64,000 nt of DNA from Actinomycetes bacterium (GTDB lineage: Bacteria > Actinomycetota > Actinomycetes > Mycobacteriales > Mycobacteriaceae): NCBI GenBank assembly GCA_023461275.1, contig JAEYMI010000054.1, positions 1 through 64,000 of the forward strand. The letters are read 5' to 3'. Both the position numbers and the translations under genes were made by a program. Below the pieces are notes generated by a model, which was given only the letters and a program-made list of their open reading frames with translations, was not told the origin of the DNA and did no database searches. Shown piece by piece: positions 34,035-42,609 of the stretch. Positions within the stretch are counted from its first letter, which is position 1. Each line of letters begins with the position of its first letter.

Positions 34035-34667
34035 GTGTCACAACCCGGGTACGACGCGCTCGCGGCCCTGTACGCCGACACCTTTCCGACGCCCTACCAG
34101 AGCCCACTCGAGTCGCACGCCGTCGCATGCTTCGCCGATGCTGTTGTTGGACAGGCGATTGCGGGCACAGTCATCGACGTCGGGTCCGGAGTCGGGCATG
34201 TGACCGCCGAACTATCCCGACTCGGCCTCGACGTCGTCGGTGTGGAGCCGAGTTCCGGGATGCGTGCCATCGCACAGTCGACCTATCCGGACTGTCGTTT
34301 CATCGAGGACGACGCACATCTGGCCGGCCCGGCCGCGGGCATCCGCGTCGGCGCCATCCTTGCTCGATACAGCTTGATCCACGTCGACCCGACTACCTTG
34401 CCCGAGATCGTGGAGACCTGGGCGGCAAGGGTTTCCGACGGCGGACATCTGTTGATCGCCGGACAAGCACTCGACACCGAGGGCCATGCGGAGTTCGACC
34501 ATCGGGTCGCGCGGGCGTGGCGCTGGAATCCCGACGCTCTCGCCACCATCCTGCGAGATGCGGGCTTCGACGAGGCATGGCGAATGATCAGCCGACCCGA
34601 CGCGGAGCACCGCTTTCCCGAGTTCCATCTGCTTGCCGTGCGCCAAACACGGGCCCGTAGCCTCTGA
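34035..34667 (+). CDS. SAM-dependent class I methyltransferase
   Basis: A 210-aa Rossmann-fold methyltransferase. Motif I is VIDVGSGVGHVT (about 47-58), with an acidic end of strand 2 in VVGVEPS and motif II/III near FIEDDAHL and ARYSLIHV. The start is a GTG at 34035. It is only 3 bp from the acetyltransferase gene, so the two may be co-transcribed. The substrate is unknown. Confidence 0.82.
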   Translation: MSQPGYDALAALYADTFPTPYQSPLESHAVACFADAVVGQAIAGTVIDVGSGVGHVTAELSRLGLDVVGVEPSSGMRAIAQSTYPDCRFIEDDAHLAGPAAGIRVGAILARYSLIHVDPTTLPEIVETWAARVSDGGHLLIAGQALDTEGHAEFDHRVARAWRWNPDALATILRDAGFDEAWRMISRPDAEHRFPEFHLLAVRQTRARSL

Positions 34668-34670
34668 TCC

Positions 34671-35183
34671 ATGCCGTCGAAACCTGTTGTGTCACTGCGC
34701 CCGTCGCGACCTGAGGATGCCGACGACATGCGGCAGCTCGTCCGCGAGGCGTACGTGCAGTATGTCGATCGCATCGGTCGCGAACCCGCGCCGATGACCG
34801 TCGACTACGAGCTGGTCGCGGCGTGTGGTCGGTGCGTGCTCGCCACGACAGGGGAATCCCTGGTCGGTCTGGTGGTATGGGATGTCGAGGACGATGCGGT
34901 GCTGATCGAGAACGTCGCCGTCTCGCCGAGTGCGCAGGGCGGGAGCATCGGGGCCAGGCTGCTCGGCTATGCCGAGCGGGTCGCCCGCGCAGCCGGACGC
35001 GCCCGACTGCGGCTATACACCAACGAAGCGATGACGGAGAACCTCGACTACTACCCGCGACGAGGCTACGTCGAGACGCATCGCGCCACCGAGCATGGCT
35101 TTGCGCGAGTGTTCTTCGAGAAGGAGCTACACCCATCAGCACCATCTCCGACACTCCCCTCCTCTGACCTCCCAAAGCCTTGA
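34671..35183 (+). CDS. GNAT family N-acetyltransferase
   Basis: A 170-aa acetyltransferase. The acetyl-CoA-binding motif A appears as IENVAVSPSAQGGSIGARLL, where the usual Q/RxxGxG/A is QGGSIGA. Motif B follows with RLYTNEAMTENLDYYPRRGY. A short Pro/Ser tail ends the protein. The substrate cannot be inferred. The ATG is at 34671. Confidence 0.88.
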   Translation: MPSKPVVSLRPSRPEDADDMRQLVREAYVQYVDRIGREPAPMTVDYELVAACGRCVLATTGESLVGLVVWDVEDDAVLIENVAVSPSAQGGSIGARLLGYAERVARAAGRARLRLYTNEAMTENLDYYPRRGYVETHRATEHGFARVFFEKELHPSAPSPTLPSSDLPKP

Positions 35184-35261
35184 AGAAACCGCCAAATGTA
35201 ATGGGAGACATGCGGTAGAGTTCCACCCGGGCGGGGCCGGAGAACCAGAACGGGTGAATCG

Positions 35262-36389
35262 ATGAGGTCGTTCCGCGCGCTGTCGAATGCCGGTATCGTT
35301 ATCGCGGCAGCCACGACGATCGGCTTTGCCACGACGACGTCGTCCGCGGCACTCTCCCCCACCTCGATAGCACCGGCGTCGTCGAACGCCTCGGCGGTCC
35401 ATGCACTTTGGGCCGACCACCCGGACGTGGTGCACCTCGTAGCGCCGGCAGCCCCCTTCACCCCGCCGCTCACGACGCCCTCAGGCGGCATCTACATCAC
35501 CGCCGCCGACGTTGAGGAGTTCATTCGAGACCTGAATTATGCTGCCGCACATGCCGGCCCGGAGCTTCGACACCTGGCCGCACGGCTGCGGACCGACATC
35601 GCACGAATCCCCAGCCGGGTACCCGACCAATTCTCGCCAGTCGCGGTGGCAACTGTGGTCGCCACCGCAGCACCGCGCGGGAACGCAGCGCCGTTGATCC
35701 AGGTGCACGACCTCCTCGTCACCGTCACCTTCGAGATGCTCGTCTCGATCGATCCGCAGAACGGTCTGCGGGTGTTCGGCCCCGCGGGCATCTTGTGGAT
35801 CGGCAACGGCGCCGACGGCAACGCCGGCCATCACGGCGGTGAAGATGGCGGACTGCTCTACGGCAACGGCGGCAACGGATTTGACGGAGGAAACGGAGGA
35901 AATGCCGGCCTGTGGGGCAATGGCGGGCAGGGCGGTAACGCATTGCGCGTCGCCGCGAATGGTGGCGATGGTGGCCGTGGAGGCTGGCTGGTCGGCAATG
36001 ACGGGCAGGGCGGCAACGTCGTCGCCACCACCGACGACGAGCCTGCCGCCGCGGTCGGTCGGGGCGGCAAGCCGGGCTTCATCGGAAACGACGGCCGCGA
36101 CGGCACGACGACACCGGCAACGGACACGCCGCAAACCCTCACGGACACAACATCTCCGGCGTCAGACAACACTCGCGTGAAAGTTCAGGGGGTGAAGGTT
36201 CCGAAGGCCGGCCTTCCCAAGGCCGCCGATCAGAAGACTTCAGACGATGCGACCGGCGACGATGCGAGCACCGAGCGACAGTCGCAGTCAGAGCCCGGCA
36301 CGGTCACCGACAACTCATCGACAGATACCGGCCGCACGCAGGAATCCCACTCCCCGACGGCCGATACGAATCCGCCCTCTGAGCACTAG
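35262..36389 (+). CDS. Exported protein with PGRS-like glycine-rich domain
   Basis: A 375-aa exported protein. It has a signal peptide (about 1-30, cleavage near SSA-AL) and an Ala/Pro-rich N-terminal domain with helices (about 85-160). A ~75-residue segment (about 178-255) of GNGG, GGN and GG-x-GG motifs, including LLYGNGGNGFDGGNGGN and LWGNGGQGGN, closely resembles the PGRS repeats of mycobacterial PE_PGRS proteins. A disordered Thr/Ser/Asp-rich tail follows. There is no PE domain. The ATG is at 35262; the weak GGGTGA upstream makes the exact start moderately certain. Calcium-binding or surface roles seen for PGRS proteins are only analogies. Confidence 0.75.
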   Translation: MRSFRALSNAGIVIAAATTIGFATTTSSAALSPTSIAPASSNASAVHALWADHPDVVHLVAPAAPFTPPLTTPSGGIYITAADVEEFIRDLNYAAAHAGPELRHLAARLRTDIARIPSRVPDQFSPVAVATVVATAAPRGNAAPLIQVHDLLVTVTFEMLVSIDPQNGLRVFGPAGILWIGNGADGNAGHHGGEDGGLLYGNGGNGFDGGNGGNAGLWGNGGQGGNALRVAANGGDGGRGGWLVGNDGQGGNVVATTDDEPAAAVGRGGKPGFIGNDGRDGTTTPATDTPQTLTDTTSPASDNTRVKVQGVKVPKAGLPKAADQKTSDDATGDDASTERQSQSEPGTVTDNSSTDTGRTQESHSPTADTNPPSEH

Positions 36390-37363
36390 TCGAGCAGCCC
36401 GAGCGCGATCCCGTCGAGGATGTCGTGCTCGCTGACCACTAGCTCGGAAATCCCTGCGCGACTGGCGAATTCACCGGCCAACTCGATGGCGACGAGTGAT
36501 CCGCCGCCGATGACGTCGACCCGGCCCGGGTGCATCGGACCCAGCTCGGCCCGTTCGGCACGCGGCATCGCGATCACCGTGCGGCAGAGTTCGTCGAGCT
36601 CGGTCAGCGGCACCCGCGAGAGGTGGATGGCTTCGGGATCGTAAGTGGCCAGCCCGGCATGCAGCGCCGCGAGCGTGGTGAATGTGCCGGCGACGCCGAC
36701 CCAGGTGCGCGCACCTTCGACCGGCACCGCGGCAAAGGCTTCGGCCAGACGTGATCGCACGAATGCCTGACCGTCGGCAATCTCGTCGGGCGTCGGTGGG
36801 TCGGAATGCAGGGAACGTTCGGTCAGCCGAACGCAGCCGATGTCGGCGGAGTACGCCGCATCGACCCGATCCCCTTCCCCAACAACAACTTCCGTCGAAC
36901 CGCCACCGAGATCGGTGACGACAAACGGCCCCTGCGCGGGATCGAGGTCGCCGACGGCACCGCGAAACGACAATGCAGCCTCCTCGGTACCGGTGATCAC
37001 CTCGGCGACCGCACCGTCCTCTCCCGAACCCCCGACTTCTGATCCCCCGACGACCGACCCGAGCAGCTCGCGGGTCATGTCGAAGAACACGTCACGGTTG
37101 GCGGCATCACGCGTCGCTGACGTCGCAACCATCCGAAGTCGTTGCACACCAAGAGATTTCATCGTCTCGACGTAGTCGGCCAGGGCGCTCCGGGTGCGTT
37201 CGATCGCCTCGTCGGCGAACTGGCCCGTGGCGTCGACGCCCTGCCCGAGCCGGACGATGCGCATCTCACGATGCAGGTCGACGAGCTTGCCGTCGGGGCC
37301 GGGACGGGCGACCAGCAGGCGGATCGAGTTGGTGCCGCAATCGACGGCTCCGACGACGGTCAT
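36386..37363 (-). CDS. Ppx/GppA phosphatase family protein (Rv1026/Ppx2-like)
   Basis: A 325-aa member of the exopolyphosphatase/guanosine pentaphosphatase family, with an ASKHA fold. Key motifs are VGAVDCGTNSIRLLV (P-loop-like) and VTDLGGGSTEV, with IGGGSL near the end. It is short, lacking the C-terminal HD extension of E. coli Ppx, as in mycobacterial Ppx2. The ATG is at 37363 and overlaps the DUF501 stop by 4 bp. It is the last gene of the eno-ftsB-DUF501-ppx chain. Confidence 0.9.
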   Translation of the reverse strand: MTVVGAVDCGTNSIRLLVARPGPDGKLVDLHREMRIVRLGQGVDATGQFADEAIERTRSALADYVETMKSLGVQRLRMVATSATRDAANRDVFFDMTRELLGSVVGGSEVGGSGEDGAVAEVITGTEEAALSFRGAVGDLDPAQGPFVVTDLGGGSTEVVVGEGDRVDAAYSADIGCVRLTERSLHSDPPTPDEIADGQAFVRSRLAEAFAAVPVEGARTWVGVAGTFTTLAALHAGLATYDPEAIHLSRVPLTELDELCRTVIAMPRAERAELGPMHPGRVDVIGGGSLVAIELAGEFASRAGISELVVSEHDILDGIALGLLD

Positions 37364-37887
37364 GCGTCGGGACCGGCAATGCGTGGCCAGTCGGCCGGAA
37401 TCGCCGTGCCGCGCAACGGGCCCACTGCGGCCAACGCCACCGCCTCGTCGCCGAGCGGATTGACTCCCGGACCCTTCGCCAGCGAATGCGCGATCAGCAC
37501 GTGCAGGCACTTCACCCGGTCGGGCATGCCACCGCCGGTGAAATCGGTTCCGAGACTTTCGATTTCGTTTCGCTCGGCCAGGTAGGACTCGTGTGCCCGC
37601 CGATAGCCCGCGGCCAACTCCTCGTCCTCGGCGAGCCGAGCGGTCATCTCCCGCATGACGCCGTCGGACTCCAGGCGGCTCGCCTCAGCGGTCAACCGGG
37701 GATCGGTCAGGTAGTACAGCGTCGGAAACGGGGTGCCGTCGGGCAGTCGCGGCGCGGTCTTGACCACCGCGGGCCGACCGTCGGGCGTGCGATAACTGAC
37801 TTCGATGACCCCGCGTGGTTCACGCCCCAACTGCTCGGCGATGACCGCGAGATCGGCATCGGAAACACTCAACGCGTCAACACTCAC
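37360..37887 (-). CDS. DUF501 family protein (Rv1025-like)
   Basis: A 175-aa conserved actinobacterial protein of unknown function. It contains the family's PRLPDGTPFPTLYYLTDP block and the C-terminal DRVKCLHVLIAHSLAKGPGVNPLGDEA segment (DRVKCLHVLIAHSLA then KGPGVNPLGDEA). The start is the GTG at 37887, whose GTGA overlaps the ftsB stop; it continues to a 4-bp overlap with ppx. Always found beside ftsB and ppx, it is likely tied to cell division or polyphosphate metabolism. Confidence 0.88.
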   Translation of the reverse strand: MSVDALSVSDADLAVIAEQLGREPRGVIEVSYRTPDGRPAVVKTAPRLPDGTPFPTLYYLTDPRLTAEASRLESDGVMREMTARLAEDEELAAGYRRAHESYLAERNEIESLGTDFTGGGMPDRVKCLHVLIAHSLAKGPGVNPLGDEAVALAAVGPLRGTAIPADWPRIAGPDA

Positions 37888-38549
37888 CTGGCTGCGGGGG
37901 GATTGGGAGCCGGCGGATTCGCGATGGAATCCCACAGGTTGCCGTACCACGGATTCGACGCACGCTCCTCGGCCTGCTTCTGGGCGGCCTTGCGGGCGTC
38001 GTCGTCGGGGAACATCATCACCAGCGGCGTCTCGCCGGGCTTCACGAACTGCAGGCGTTCACGCGCCTTGGCCTCGATGTAGGCCGGGTCGTTCTGCTCG
38101 TTGACCTTCTGCTGATAGTCGGCCACCTGCCGGGCCAACTGCTGATTCGACGACCGCAGCTGATCGAACTCCGAACGCTGCGAGAAGTAGGTCCGCAACG
38201 GCATCGCCAACGTCAGGGCGACGACGCTGAGGACCAGCGCCAAGACCACCGCACGTTTGGTGTCCATGTTGGCCCACCGTCGACGCAGACCGTGCGACGT
38301 GTCGCCGCCACGACGCGAACGGATCGGGCGAACATCATCGATCTGCAGATCATCGTGTTCACCGGTCTGGGTGACACGATCCTCGACGGAATCGATTTCT
38401 GAGTCGTCGAAGTCAGCGACATCAAGGTCGTCAGAAGCATCGAACTCGTCGGAGGCATGAGAGCGGGACCGGGCGCGGTCGCGTGCAACCGACACCCGGT
38501 CCCCGTCACCCCGAGCACTTTTACGGGGCACCCCATGTCGAGCTGCCAT
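37884..38549 (-). CDS. FtsB/DivIC-type septum formation protein
   Basis: A 221-aa bitopic membrane protein of the divisome. A long, acidic, disordered cytoplasmic N-terminus (about 1-95, Asp/Ser rich) precedes one transmembrane helix (about 103-122). A short coiled coil follows (FDQLRSSNQQLARQVADYQQ) and then the FtsB/DivIC signature ERLQFVKPGET. It partners with FtsL/FtsQ in septal wall synthesis. The ATG is at 38549, 13 bp after eno. Confidence 0.9.
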   Translation of the reverse strand: MAARHGVPRKSARGDGDRVSVARDRARSRSHASDEFDASDDLDVADFDDSEIDSVEDRVTQTGEHDDLQIDDVRPIRSRRGGDTSHGLRRRWANMDTKRAVVLALVLSVVALTLAMPLRTYFSQRSEFDQLRSSNQQLARQVADYQQKVNEQNDPAYIEAKARERLQFVKPGETPLVMMFPDDDARKAAQKQAEERASNPWYGNLWDSIANPPAPNPPAAR

Positions 38550-38562
38550 GGGGACTAGCTAA

Positions 38563-39846
38563 TCACGAACCGAACGAGAACCGTGGGAAGGCGAGGTCCC
38601 CGGCATAGCGTGCCGCGTCGCCGAGGCCTTCCTCGATGCGCAGCAGCTGGTTGTACTTGGCGACGCGCTCACTGCGGGCCGGCGCACCGGTCTTGATCTG
38701 ACCACAGCTACACGCGACGGCCAGGTCGGCGATGGTGGTGTCCTCGGTCTCGCCGGAACGGTGGCTCATCATCGTCTTGTAGCCGTTGTTGTGGGCCAGC
38801 GCGACGGCGTCGAGGGTCTCGGTCAGCGTGCCGATCTGGTTCACCTTCACCAGCAGCGCGTTGGCGATGCCCTTGGAGATGCCCTCCTCGAGACGCTCGG
38901 GGTTGGTGACGAACAGGTCGTCGCCGACGAGCTGAACCTTGTCGCCGACGGCTTCGGTGAGCTTGGCCCAACCATCCCAATCGTCCTCGGCCAGACCGTC
39001 TTCGATCGAGACGATCGGGAAGTCGGCGACGAGCTTCTCGTAGAACGGCACCATCTCGTCGCTGGTGAGCTTCTTGCCCTCCAGCGAGTAGAGGCCGTCC
39101 TTGAAGAACTCGGTCGACGCTGCGTCGAGCGCGATCACCACGTCCTTGCCGAAGCTGTAGCCGGCCTTGCCGACCGCTTCACCGATGACCTCGATGGCCG
39201 CGTCGGTGTTCGGCAGATCCGGGGCGAAACCGCCCTCGTCGCCGAGTGCGGTGGACATGCCCTTCTTGTGCAGCACCGACTTCAGCGCGTGGTAGACCTC
39301 GGCACCGCAGCGCAGCGCCTCCTTGAACGTCGGCGCACCGACCGGGGCGATCATGAATTCCTGGAAGTCGATGCCGTTGTCGGCATGCTCACCGCCGTTG
39401 ATGATGTTCATCATCGGGACCGGCAGGATGTGCGCGTTGGGTCCGCCGATGTAGCGGAACAACGGCAGGCCGGCCGATTCGGCAGCAGCCTTGGCGACGG
39501 CCAGCGAAACACCGAGCAGCGCGTTGGCGCCGATCCGGCCCTTGTCCGGTGTGCCGTCGCAGTCCAGCAGCGCCTGGTCGACGAGGCGCTGATCCTCGGC
39601 CTCGTTACCGATCACCGCGGGAGCGAGGTCGTTGAGAACACCCTCGACGGCCTTGGTGACACCCTTGCCCAGATAGCGGTCGCCGCCGTCACGGAGTTCG
39701 ACGGCCTCGTGCTCACCCGTCGACGCACCCGACGGCACCGCGGCCCTGGTGAACGTGCCGTCGTCGAGAACCACCTCGACCTCGACAGTCGGGTTCCCGC
39801 GCGAGTCGAGAATCTCCCGTGCACCAACCTGCTCGATAATTGCCAC
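38563..39846 (-). CDS. eno: Enolase
   Basis: A 427-aa glycolytic enzyme converting 2-phosphoglycerate to phosphoenolpyruvate. Motifs include AREILDSRGNPTVEVEV at the N-terminus, the catalytic Glu/His region, VKVNQIGTLTET with the catalytic Lys, and SHRSGETEDTTIADL. The length matches the family. The start is a GTG at 39846 (VAIIEQVGAR); a longer in-frame start is less usual. It is upstream of ftsB in the conserved order. Confidence 0.98.
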   Translation of the reverse strand: MAIIEQVGAREILDSRGNPTVEVEVVLDDGTFTRAAVPSGASTGEHEAVELRDGGDRYLGKGVTKAVEGVLNDLAPAVIGNEAEDQRLVDQALLDCDGTPDKGRIGANALLGVSLAVAKAAAESAGLPLFRYIGGPNAHILPVPMMNIINGGEHADNGIDFQEFMIAPVGAPTFKEALRCGAEVYHALKSVLHKKGMSTALGDEGGFAPDLPNTDAAIEVIGEAVGKAGYSFGKDVVIALDAASTEFFKDGLYSLEGKKLTSDEMVPFYEKLVADFPIVSIEDGLAEDDWDGWAKLTEAVGDKVQLVGDDLFVTNPERLEEGISKGIANALLVKVNQIGTLTETLDAVALAHNNGYKTMMSHRSGETEDTTIADLAVACSCGQIKTGAPARSERVAKYNQLLRIEEGLGDAARYAGDLAFPRFSFGS

Positions 39847-39948
39847 AGCTGTCGCCCCAATCGGTGGACTTGCCGACATCACCTCGACGCCGGCGGGTAC
39901 GCGTCAAAGCCTAATCGCTGCGCGGTGCGAGCATGCGGCGAGCCGGAA

Positions 39949-40686
39949 TCAGTAGCTGACGTTCACCGAGTAGGCGTTCGCATGATCGCGGACGTCGAGC
40001 ACGTACTGCATGGAGTTGTTGTAGACCTTGACCGCCTTCTCCCACCCCTCGGCGGTGGTCATGTCGCCGCCGGAGGACACGCAGAGGTAGCGCGCCGCCG
40101 AGAGTGCGGCGTCGTCGATGTTGTCCGGATCGGCGCGACCGTCACCGTTGGCGTCGACGCCATAGCGTTTCCAGGTTTCCGGGATGAACTGGAACGGGCC
40201 CATCGCCCGATCATGGGTGGGGTCACCGTCGAGACGCCCGTTGTCGGTGTCGGGGATCTCCATGTTCCCGCTGGTGCCGTCGAGCGGTACGCCCCGGATC
40301 GGCGGAGACGTGTCACCGTTGGGTGCGATCTCGGTGCCGTGATGGGTGCCGTGCTTGGATTCGACGCCACCGATGCCGGCCAGCGTCGTCCACCACAGCC
40401 CGCACTCGGGGTGTTGCTGCCGCTGGATCTCGGCGGCGTTGCCGTAGGCCTCCATCGCGATGAACGGGATGCCGGTGGCCTCGGAGATCGGCCGGGCCCA
40501 CTCGCGGAGCTGTTCAGCGGTCCGACCAGGTGCGTTGATGTTGATATAGGGCGTCGGAGCGCCGGCGCCCGGCGGAATACCTTCCGGTATGTCGGGCCGC
40601 TTGAGCGACGGCAGATGCACACACGCCGACGCCGAGACCAAGACCGCCACTGCGATTGCGGCAATGCCCGCAGACCGCTGACCCAT
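39949..40686 (-). CDS. Lytic murein transglycosylase lipoprotein (LpqU-like)
   Basis: A 245-aa lipoprotein (lipobox in SASAC, Cys near residue 22) with an SLT-type lytic transglycosylase domain. Catalytic Glu sits in LAGIGGVESKHG; AMGPFQFIPETWKRYG and DPDNIDDAALSAARYLC are typical of the SLT_2 group. It cleaves the glycan strand of peptidoglycan. The ATG is at 40686 with GGAAAG upstream. It corresponds by position to Rv1022 (lpqU), next to eno. Confidence 0.88.
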   Translation of the reverse strand: MGQRSAGIAAIAVAVLVSASACVHLPSLKRPDIPEGIPPGAGAPTPYININAPGRTAEQLREWARPISEATGIPFIAMEAYGNAAEIQRQQHPECGLWWTTLAGIGGVESKHGTHHGTEIAPNGDTSPPIRGVPLDGTSGNMEIPDTDNGRLDGDPTHDRAMGPFQFIPETWKRYGVDANGDGRADPDNIDDAALSAARYLCVSSGGDMTTAEGWEKAVKVYNNSMQYVLDVRDHANAYSVNVSY

Positions 40687-40820
40687 CACACACCACTTTC
40701 CACCCGCCCCCGAGTTCGACAACAGCACGGTCGGACGGGGACCTTCTACTCATATCCCAGTGAGAACTACGGACCATATTCGCAAGTTCCCGTGGTTTCA
40801 CATTGATCGAGCCGCCCAGC

Positions 40821-40839
40821 GCAGCGTAGCCTTACCTCG
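40821..40839. promoter_or_regulatory. Possible DtxR/IdeR iron box upstream of efeU
   Basis: On the minus strand this 19-mer reads CGAGGTAAGGCTACGCTGC. It agrees with the DtxR/IdeR consensus TTAGGTTAGGCTAACCTAA at about 12 positions, including AGGT and AGGCTA. It ends 10 bp before the efeU ATG, where a bound repressor would block transcription. The outer bases do not match well, so support is moderate. Confidence 0.4.
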
Positions 40840-40848
40840 TCAAGGCGA

Positions 40849-42606
40849 ATGGCACCCCGCACGTCCGCCATCACCGCCGGTCACACGCCTGGAGTCAGCT
40901 TGCTCGCCACCCTCATCATCGGACTGCGCGAAGGACTCGAGGCCGCGCTCATCGTCGGCATCATCGCCGCATTCCTCAGTCGGCAGGGCCGCAAGGACGC
41001 TCTGGTCTGGATGTGGATCGGCGTCGCGGTGGCCGTGACGATCTGCGTCGCGGTGGCCGTCGGCCTGGAAATCCTGTCCAAGGATCTGCCGCAGAAGCAG
41101 CAGGAGGGCCTGGAAACCGTCATCGGTGTGGTCGCGGTCGCGATGGTCACCTACATGATCATCTGGATGAAGCGGCACTCCCGCGACCTCAAGGGTGACC
41201 TGGAGTCCGCGGCGTCGGGGGCGGTCCGCAGCGGATCGGTGATCGCGCTGGTGTCGATGGCATTCCTGGCGGTACTGCGCGAGGGGCTGGAGACCTCGGT
41301 CTTCCTGCTCGCCGCATTCAACGCCAGCGCCAACGCACTGTCGGCCACCGCGGGCGCCGTCATCGGCATCGCCTTGTCGGTGCTGCTCGGCTACGGCATC
41401 TACCGCGGCGGCATCCATCTGAACCTGAGCAAGTTCTTCACCATCACCGGACTGTTGCTCGTGCTCGTCGCGGCCGGCTTGGTGATGAGCGCGCTGCGCA
41501 CCGCGCACGAGGCCGGATGGCTCAACATCGGACAGCAGACGGTCCTCGATCTGAGCTGGCTGGTCTCCCCCGGCTCCATCCAATCGTCACTGCTCACCGG
41601 CGTATTCGGCGTCGCACCAAAGGTCACGTTGATCGAGGCGATCGGCTGGCTGATCTATGTGATCGTCGTCGGCACGATCGTGGTGTGGCCGGCAGGTCGT
41701 GCGTTCCCCCGTCGTCAGGTGGGGTTGGGCCTCGGCGCTGCTGCGGCGGCATCGTTGATCGCCGCGGTCGCGGTCTTCGCCACCGCACCCGCGCAACCCA
41801 CCGCACCGTCGGACACCCTGACCGTGTCCACCGACGGTGCGCCCGTGGTCAGCGGCATCCTCGCCGGCCGCCCCGCCGCCATCCCGGCACCGCTCGAGGT
41901 GACCGTGTCCGACGTGGCCCCGGAGAAAGCGACCGGGCGGTTGCGCACCGGTTCGGTGGTGACCGACCTGCCGAACCTGCGGGGCGGGGATACGTCGCAG
42001 GCCAACGGTGTACAAACCCGCGCCTTCCAGCAGATCGTCAGCCCGACTATCCCGATCAGTGCCTTCGTTGCCGACGCACCGACGACGGTCACCGTCGAGC
42101 AGATCGTCGCGGCCAATGGCGGTCGCCTGCCGGTGGGTCTCGATCCGCGTACCTTCGGTGCGTCGGCGCCGGTCGTCTACGCCGTGGTCGCCTCGGTGCA
42201 GGTCTCGACCGATACGACGTTCAACAGACCCACCGACGCCGCCGTCAAGTACACCGTCACCGCCACCGTCACACCGGAGCGCGGAGCGGCCACCGTACTC
42301 GGGAAAGTCGTGGAATTGCGTGCCGCGCATGCACTCTCGCCTTCTGAGGCGTCGACCTTCGCCGCGGCCGCCGACGAGCAGCATCAACACCACACACGTG
42401 GTGTCACGGTGCCGCTCACGTTGGCAATCGTCGGACTCGTGCTCGCCGCCATCTCGCTGGCGATGCTCCGTGGCCGTTTCAGCAGAGGTGGCGATCGTGC
42501 CGGGACCACGCCGACCGGGCTGGAACCGCCGCCCGACGAACAGCTTCAGCCTGCGGTGACCTCAAGCAAGAACACGGCCCGCGGGGCCACAACAGAAGGA
42601 GAATGA
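40849..42606 (+). CDS. efeU: FTR1-type iron permease EfeU with long C-terminal extension
   Basis: A 585-aa inner-membrane permease for Fe2+/Fe3+. The FTR1 core (about 1-290, seven helices) carries both iron-binding REGLE motifs, at 27-31 and 144-148. Unlike the ~280-aa E. coli protein, it continues with an extracytoplasmic beta-rich domain (about 325-505), a HQHH cluster (about 508), another membrane helix (about 522-545) and a Pro-rich tail. AAGGCG precedes the ATG at 40849. It is first of efeUOB. Confidence 0.9.
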   Translation: MAPRTSAITAGHTPGVSLLATLIIGLREGLEAALIVGIIAAFLSRQGRKDALVWMWIGVAVAVTICVAVAVGLEILSKDLPQKQQEGLETVIGVVAVAMVTYMIIWMKRHSRDLKGDLESAASGAVRSGSVIALVSMAFLAVLREGLETSVFLLAAFNASANALSATAGAVIGIALSVLLGYGIYRGGIHLNLSKFFTITGLLLVLVAAGLVMSALRTAHEAGWLNIGQQTVLDLSWLVSPGSIQSSLLTGVFGVAPKVTLIEAIGWLIYVIVVGTIVVWPAGRAFPRRQVGLGLGAAAAASLIAAVAVFATAPAQPTAPSDTLTVSTDGAPVVSGILAGRPAAIPAPLEVTVSDVAPEKATGRLRTGSVVTDLPNLRGGDTSQANGVQTRAFQQIVSPTIPISAFVADAPTTVTVEQIVAANGGRLPVGLDPRTFGASAPVVYAVVASVQVSTDTTFNRPTDAAVKYTVTATVTPERGAATVLGKVVELRAAHALSPSEASTFAAAADEQHQHHTRGVTVPLTLAIVGLVLAAISLAMLRGRFSRGGDRAGTTPTGLEPPPDEQLQPAVTSSKNTARGATTEGE

Positions 42607-42609
42607 CAT

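Noticed and set aside
38761..40806. Plus-strand open frame (about 681 codons) opposite eno and lpqU
   Set aside because: Antisense to two confidently identified genes and spans their boundary.
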